Assembly: GCF_021462225.1 (NCBI RefSeq)
Contig: NC_061808.1
Coordinates: forward strand, 23,783,119-23,847,118
Direction: 5' to 3'
Source of the DNA: Girardinichthys multiradiatus
Lineage: Eukaryota > Chordata > Actinopteri > Cyprinodontiformes > Goodeidae
Length of the DNA: 64,000 nt
Each line of letters opens with the position of its first letter. The first letter of the stretch is position 1. Shown here piece after piece: positions 59,190-64,000 of this stretch. Made by a program: the position numbers and the translations under genes. The notes under the pieces are model-generated. The model had not been told where the DNA came from and made no database searches. It worked only from the letters and a program-made list of their open reading frames with translations.

Positions 59190-59575
59190 GTGACAAGGAA
59201 GCCAGGCTGAACTGTGATGGGGAGGAACAAGGGTAAGTAATAGATAATGGAAACAAAACACAGTTTTCAGATATGCTTACTGATGGGGCGTCGGTATCCG
59301 CCAGGGAGAGAACGCGTCGGGACTGAGTGCTGATCCAGAGTGAGGTGCCGAGAGGAGCCAGGGAGGTAATCTTTCGAGGAGGGTGGACAAGGTTCGCAAC
59401 TGAAACGGTACTCTGATCCTGTCAGGCTGCCAGCCAAGGTAAGATGTCCAGTGAGGCTCACAGTTCGTGGGACTTTCCAAAGATTCTTCGAAACCAAGGT
59501 AACAATGCGTAGAGCAAGACCTCCTTCTTATAGCACTGTGGCTGATGACCAGATAGTACAGTACAGACCCTGACA
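59190..59575 (-). repeat. 5' LTR of the Gypsy element, internally deleted
   Basis: It matches the 3' LTR from its 54633 position onward. It lacks about 100 bases at the gag side, about 110 bases after AGAGCAAGACCT and about 75 bases after GACCAGATAG. The outer edge CCCTGACA is retained. Confidence 0.9.
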
Positions 59576-59580
59576 GATTT

Positions 59581-60949
59581 CCTCTACAAAGAAATACAGA
59601 GCTCCTGTAAAGTAATGCACAACAACTTCAGACACCAACATTAAATGTTTAAAGTTTAAGTTACAAGAATTATGCAGTGGTGTATCTTTTACTTTTGGGC
59701 ACATACTGGCATTAACATTTCTGCTACTTTTCCACACCCTGTCCACATGCATGCTGTGTTTTTGGTGCATAAAAAGATCCAGATCTTTTTCTAAACTGTT
59801 TCCAAAGAGAAGATTTTTGAAGACTCTGTAGACTATTCTGAGATGATTAAAAACAATTAAATAGAGATCCAATTGCCACATGTCCATGATCATTATCTGC
59901 TGCGCTGAAAATCGCACCACCAGTGGAGCTATTATTATGGGGATTTTGATCCTCTATTTCACTTTGTTCTGGCACTGGACAGTACTGTCTAATTTGTTTT
60001 GTTGTTAAACTCTGTAGAACATCATTCTCTTTAATTATGTGTTACAACAATCTAAATTATTCTAAAATGTTATAAAATTATTGTTATAAATTGTCCAAGT
60101 CTTGTGTTTGTGCTAAATGCCATTTTCTAGAAAGTCATCTTTGACATTTTTCTGGGTGTTTCAGAACATGTTTTTAATTATTAATCATTATTATGCAAGT
60201 GTATTGTGGGAATTGTTAATAATGTTGTTAGCTTTGGACAGAGGTGGGCTGGGTGTTTGACATTGTCCTCTTCTTCTACACAGCTAACAAAATCCTCGCT
60301 AAAGCTAGATTTTCACCTTTGTTCATTTTCACCAGAAATGCGGTGTTGCAATTTCGTTAATTGCTACCATATTGGGTCAAACCATAACTACTTATTATGT
60401 ACTGTTTTATCTTTTCTGCAAACTTTTTTTACTGGTGTGTTACAGTAAATGTTACACTTGTGAAATTTCTAAGTCTTGTATTTCTGTGAAATGTTGATGA
60501 AACATGTGCTCTGCGAAATGTGTTTTCTGTGATGTATTTTACAACATTTTGTTTTCCTTATAGTGCAACTGTATTGTGGGAATCAAGTAGTGAATTGTGT
60601 TCCCTTAAATGACCTATTTTTATGGTATTGTGTTTTCTGAACAGTTCCTTTTTTCTGCCAAATAGGCTTGTGTAATTTCGCTTAATCAGCTTTTGAGATT
60701 TTTTTCTGCTTTGTCTAATGTTGTTTGGTATTTTAAAGCCACAATCTTGTCAGCAGGCTTACAGGGTATATAAGCATATTTAACAGTGTTTTATCATGCC
60801 TTAAACATGTGCTTCCATAAAAAATGCAGTTCTCTGCAGTGCTGAACCCAGACACACAAGAAATTAACTGAATCACATTGCTCTCATTAAACTGTGTAAC
60901 ACGGCTGCATCATTTTTCCACTTCTATGACACCAAATATTTAGGCAGCA
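59581..60949. other. Unassigned AT-rich sequence
   Basis: No gene or element end was recognised. A 130-codon minus frame at 59528-59920 has no motif and runs into the LTR. Confidence 0.4.
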
Positions 60950-61497
60950 ACCTGGCTCTATGTGCAATGGTAATCACCCCCTCTTAAATTATGACCGATC
61001 ACATGTTTTTGGAAAGCTGAGATCATCTTCACTAGCTACATCAAGGCCTGATGACTGCCTGATCTCTAGAATCCAGAAATCACCTAAATAAAACCTGCCT
61101 GACAACATGAAGTAGGCCAAAAGATCCTAAATAGCAAATCATCCCGTTTTAAAATGTTTGCAATTCAGCAATAAGAAAAAACTAGGCCAAAATGGTATCC
61201 TTGTGTGAGTTCCAAAGCAAAAACTGCAGCTGTTCTAAAAACCCACAAAAGTCCATCTTACATTTCCTAAAATCATCTTTATGATAAAATGTGCTTTTGA
61301 GACAGCGTGGACATTTTTACTCAAAGTTGGAACAGCTTTTTAGAAAAGGAGTATCACATCGACAGACAAATATGGCTGTACTGTGATGGTGTAAGGCTGC
61401 GTAGCTACATCAGGACCTGGACAACTTGCCATATCTGATAGAATCAAGAAGTCTGCTCTCTACCAGACAATTATGAAGGAGAATGCACAGCTATCAC

Positions 61498-62367
61498 TAT
61501 CAGGTGTGGTTTGGGGTTGGACCAAAGCGCAGAAAAGAGCTTGGCAGCAGCATTGTGGAATTCAGAGTTTTATTCAAAGTATCAAAAACGTAACAAAAAC
61601 ACACTGCAGGTACTGACCAGAATGGAATCCAAAACTTACAAGGCTGGACACTGCAAGATCATGGCATGGACGCGGGTAACGAGTGTGAGCGAGTTGTAAC
61701 GCAAGGAACCAACAAAGCATAGTGAAACAAACCAACTAATATACAGAGAGAGAGAAAGGCAAGTAATTGAGGAATCAAGAACAGGTGAGACACATACAAA
61801 GATTGAGCATGAGTGAAGTGACTAACAATAAAGAGAAACACAGGCCAGGATAAATAATCAAAAGCATAAGAAAACTAGAATAACCACGAACTAAAGTAAA
61901 CAGAGAAACTAGAGGGTACATAGGAACAGCAACAACCTAAGAACAAAGAGCCCATGAAGACACCCTAAGTACAAAAGTAACAAAACTAAAACACTGACTG
62001 AAATAAACAGGGAATGAAGCAGGGAAAGTTAGGACTAAAATAAATACAAACCAAGATGTAAGAATAACTACAGCTGGCCTAACAGGAGGGAGAACTAGAA
62101 CTATAGAAACATAAGGGAACTATGCTACAAAGAATAGTATGAAGGGAACGAACACAGAAAATAAATAAACCACAGAAGGGGAACCAGGACGAGGAGGAAC
62201 AGAGAAAAATAAACTAATAAACAAGAAGAGTGCACAGTGGACAAATACCTAACCATAAATAAACACTATAGGAGGCAGTAGAAGGAAATAAACAATCAGG
62301 GGCAAGAGGAAATAAACAACCATGACTACAAAATCAAAACAAAGTCCAAATTGTCCACACCCGGACA
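61498..62367 (-). mobile_element. Solo LTR inserted in the Tc1 remnant
   Basis: 870 bp, flanked by ATCAC at 61493-61497 and 62368-62372. The edge TATCAGGTGTGG is one base from the TGTCAGG seen in relatives, and the other edge is CCGGACA. There are no genes inside; the A-rich body matches the element at 1926-2785 in style and in strings such as AGGTGA and AAAGAGAAACACAG. Confidence 0.87.
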
Positions 62368-62434
62368 ATCACTTCTTGACCTTAAGCTTAAGTGCTCTTG
62401 AAGCACTTAAGCTTAGTATCACTTACCAAGGCAG

Positions 62435-62522
62435 TGATCTGAAGAATCAGAATCAGAATCAGAATCAGAAAAGCTTTATTGCCAAGTACGTTTTTGGACA
62501 TACAAGGAATTTGTTTTGGCCA
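62435..62522. repeat. (AATCAG)n plus GCTTTATTGCCAAGTA repeat
   Basis: Four tandem AATCAG units lead into AAAAGCTTTATTGCCAAGTA and ACATACAAGGAATTTGTTTT. This combination is common in fish DNA. It is inserted in the Tc1 remnant. Confidence 0.65.
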
Positions 62523-62945
62523 ATTGTATGGCTCAAAACCAAAATTAAGGTTTTGGTGTGGCCTTGTCAACGTTTGGGCATACATTTAGTTTGAGATGCT
62601 GGGGCATTGACTTGAACAGGGACTTTATGTTCAAACACCTTCCAATGTGGTTTAGTTAAAACAATTCTGCAGAGGATAATGGGCCAAAATTCCTCCATAG
62701 CAATATTAAAGACTCACCAGCAGATGTTGCAACACTTTATATCAGTTGTTGATGCCAGAGGTGGCAAAACCAGTTGTTATGTTTAGAAGTAGTTGTTTTC
62801 AAGTTGCTTTGGATGACCTTTTTCCATATATTTGTGAAATCACCAGTTAAAAACTGCATTTTGTATTTACACAGGATAAAACAACAAAAACAGATTAAAT
62901 CTGTCGGGGTGGCAATTACTTTTCAACAAACCCTATACATATCTA

Positions 62946-64000
62946 AGGCAAAGGAGCGGGCAGTACAGTAAGTAACTAAATTCCTTCTGAGTGAGTGAAC
63001 CAACAACACATTCTGAAAACAAAGTAAAAGAAGTAAGTACTTAACAAATGTTAAAGGTTTATGATATCACTAGATGCAATTTAAGTATGAACAATCTGTA
63101 GCATATTTAAGATGTTTTAGGACTATTTAAATTGAAGAGTTTTTAAAACCCTGCAGAAATCCTGTTCACTAAAACCGGTTGTCCAAAAGAAAAACAGATT
63201 GATTTTGTTTTTTTGTTACTTCTTTTCATTTCCAATTAGGTCAAATGACAATCAAATGTTTTCGAGAAAGACTTATTCTAAGACTTTCTTATTCTAAAGT
63301 CTTGTTGCAATTTCCAAATGACAAGCAATCTTTGATATACTCCAGAAACATTCTTGGGATATCAAGTGGACACACACAAAACAGGAGTGAAGTCCCAGTT
63401 TAAGGCAAAGTAAAGCAAGTAGCCTTGTTGGAAATCTCTTTGAGATAATAAATCTTTTCTCTGACATTTTGTAAGCAGGCTTTGAACATCAGCTGACACG
63501 CTTTGCTCAACTTTTGTCTACTAAGTTTTGATGCTGGCGCCTGAAAAGTCAAAAGGAGCATCACGACTCATTTCTGAGTAGAATGATAAACTGCAGCGAG
63601 GTGCTCCCTATAAGAGATCTTTCAAGCTCTTTGTAACTCCTGCAGAGATTTCTGAGCCAAATGACCCCCATGCAAAAAGTTAAAAGTGACTAAGTATAAA
63701 GAAAAGTCAGCAGGTATATCAAAGGATGCTTTGGACAAAAGATGTTGGTAATCTGAGGTGATATTTCAGCAGCCACTTTAGCCTAGACGGAATAGTCTGA
63801 GAGGACTACAAGATGGTTGCTTAGTAACTCCTGCTCCAACCTTTAAGGAACATAAAGGGAAAGGCCTGTATTTTTCCAATCAACATTTAAAATCAATTTT
63901 TTTGCAACCCAGCTTTAAGTGAATACAACCTATTATGTGACAAGACATGTATGGTTGAAATCACCTTAAACACCTGCACTTTATGTTTTAATAATGGCTT
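62946..64000. other. Unassigned AT-rich sequence
   Basis: No gene, RNA gene or element end was recognised to the end of the window. Confidence 0.45.

Larger units (their letters stand above)
54534..59575 (-). mobile_element. Ty3/Gypsy chromovirus, 5' end deleted
   Basis: The element is flanked by GATTT at 54529-54533 and 59576-59580. On the minus strand the order is LTR, gag, protease, RT, RNase H, integrase, chromodomain, polypurine tract and LTR, which defines the Gypsy layout. The 3' LTR (54534-55205) is complete. The 5' LTR and the start of gag have lost sequence, including the primer binding site. All genes carry frame changes. Confidence 0.93.
60950..62945 (+). mobile_element. Decayed Tc1-like transposon (second family), interrupted by a solo LTR
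   Basis: The family strings AAACCTGCCTGACAACATGAAGTAGGC (61086-61112) and CTCTACCAGACAATTATGAAGGAGAATG lie left of the solo LTR. Transposase sequence resumes at 62373 (CTTGACCTTAAGCTTAAG). It runs to a right-end-like CATTTTGTATTTACACAGG region and TCGGGGTGGCAATTACTTTTCAACA. No open frame remains. The edges are approximate. Confidence 0.72.

Overview
The window looks like gene-poor nuclear DNA of a ray-finned (teleost) fish. It is AT-rich and full of transposable elements: several Tc1-like families, an APE-type LINE ending in short CGAA-type tandem units, a Ty3/Gypsy chromovirus, endogenous retroviruses, solo LTRs, a hAT MITE and fish-type SINE tails. I found no host exon, tRNA or rRNA gene, CRISPR array or bacterial-style operon. 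The species cannot be fixed from sequence alone.

Region by region: 0.5-0.95 kb holds a 5'-truncated LINE. 1.0-2.9 kb holds a decayed Tc1 split by a solo LTR that carries a clean 5-bp duplication. 3.0-4.2 kb holds env-like and LTR sequence of a + strand retrovirus. It abuts gag-pro-RT of a second, oppositely oriented retrovirus (4.2-9.9 kb), whose primer binding site and 5' LTR lie at 9.95-10.5 kb. 12.5-14.1 kb is a diverged tandem repeat with a LINE fragment inside one unit. 15.29-16.86 kb is the best-preserved DNA transposon: a Tc1 with about 200-bp inverted ends, TA duplications and a DD34E transposase broken by one TGA. 17.9-24 kb and 32-36 kb hold decayed Tc1 copies, SINE pieces and solo LTRs. 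40.2-44.25 kb has two separately inserted, internally deleted LINE copies lying head to head. 48.03-51.4 kb is a full-length copy of the same LINE with a 30-bp duplication. 53.9-54.4 kb is a C-rich repeat open on both strands. 54.53-59.58 kb is a nearly complete but mutated minus-strand Gypsy chromovirus with GATTT on both sides. 60.9-62.9 kb is another Tc1 interrupted by a solo LTR.

Nothing here acts as a pathway; the content is a layered record of transposition. Target-site duplications recovered by eye date several insertions relative to each other. All element genes seen carry at least one disabling lesion. The segments between elements (for example 10.5-12.1, 25.7-28.4, 28.5-32.3, 35.7-38.1, 44.3-47.5 and 62.9-64 kb) show no supported coding potential. 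I did not find a convincing new biological system. The structures most worth checking are the head-to-head LINE pair, the conserved structured 5' end of that LINE, and the C-rich repeat at 54 kb.
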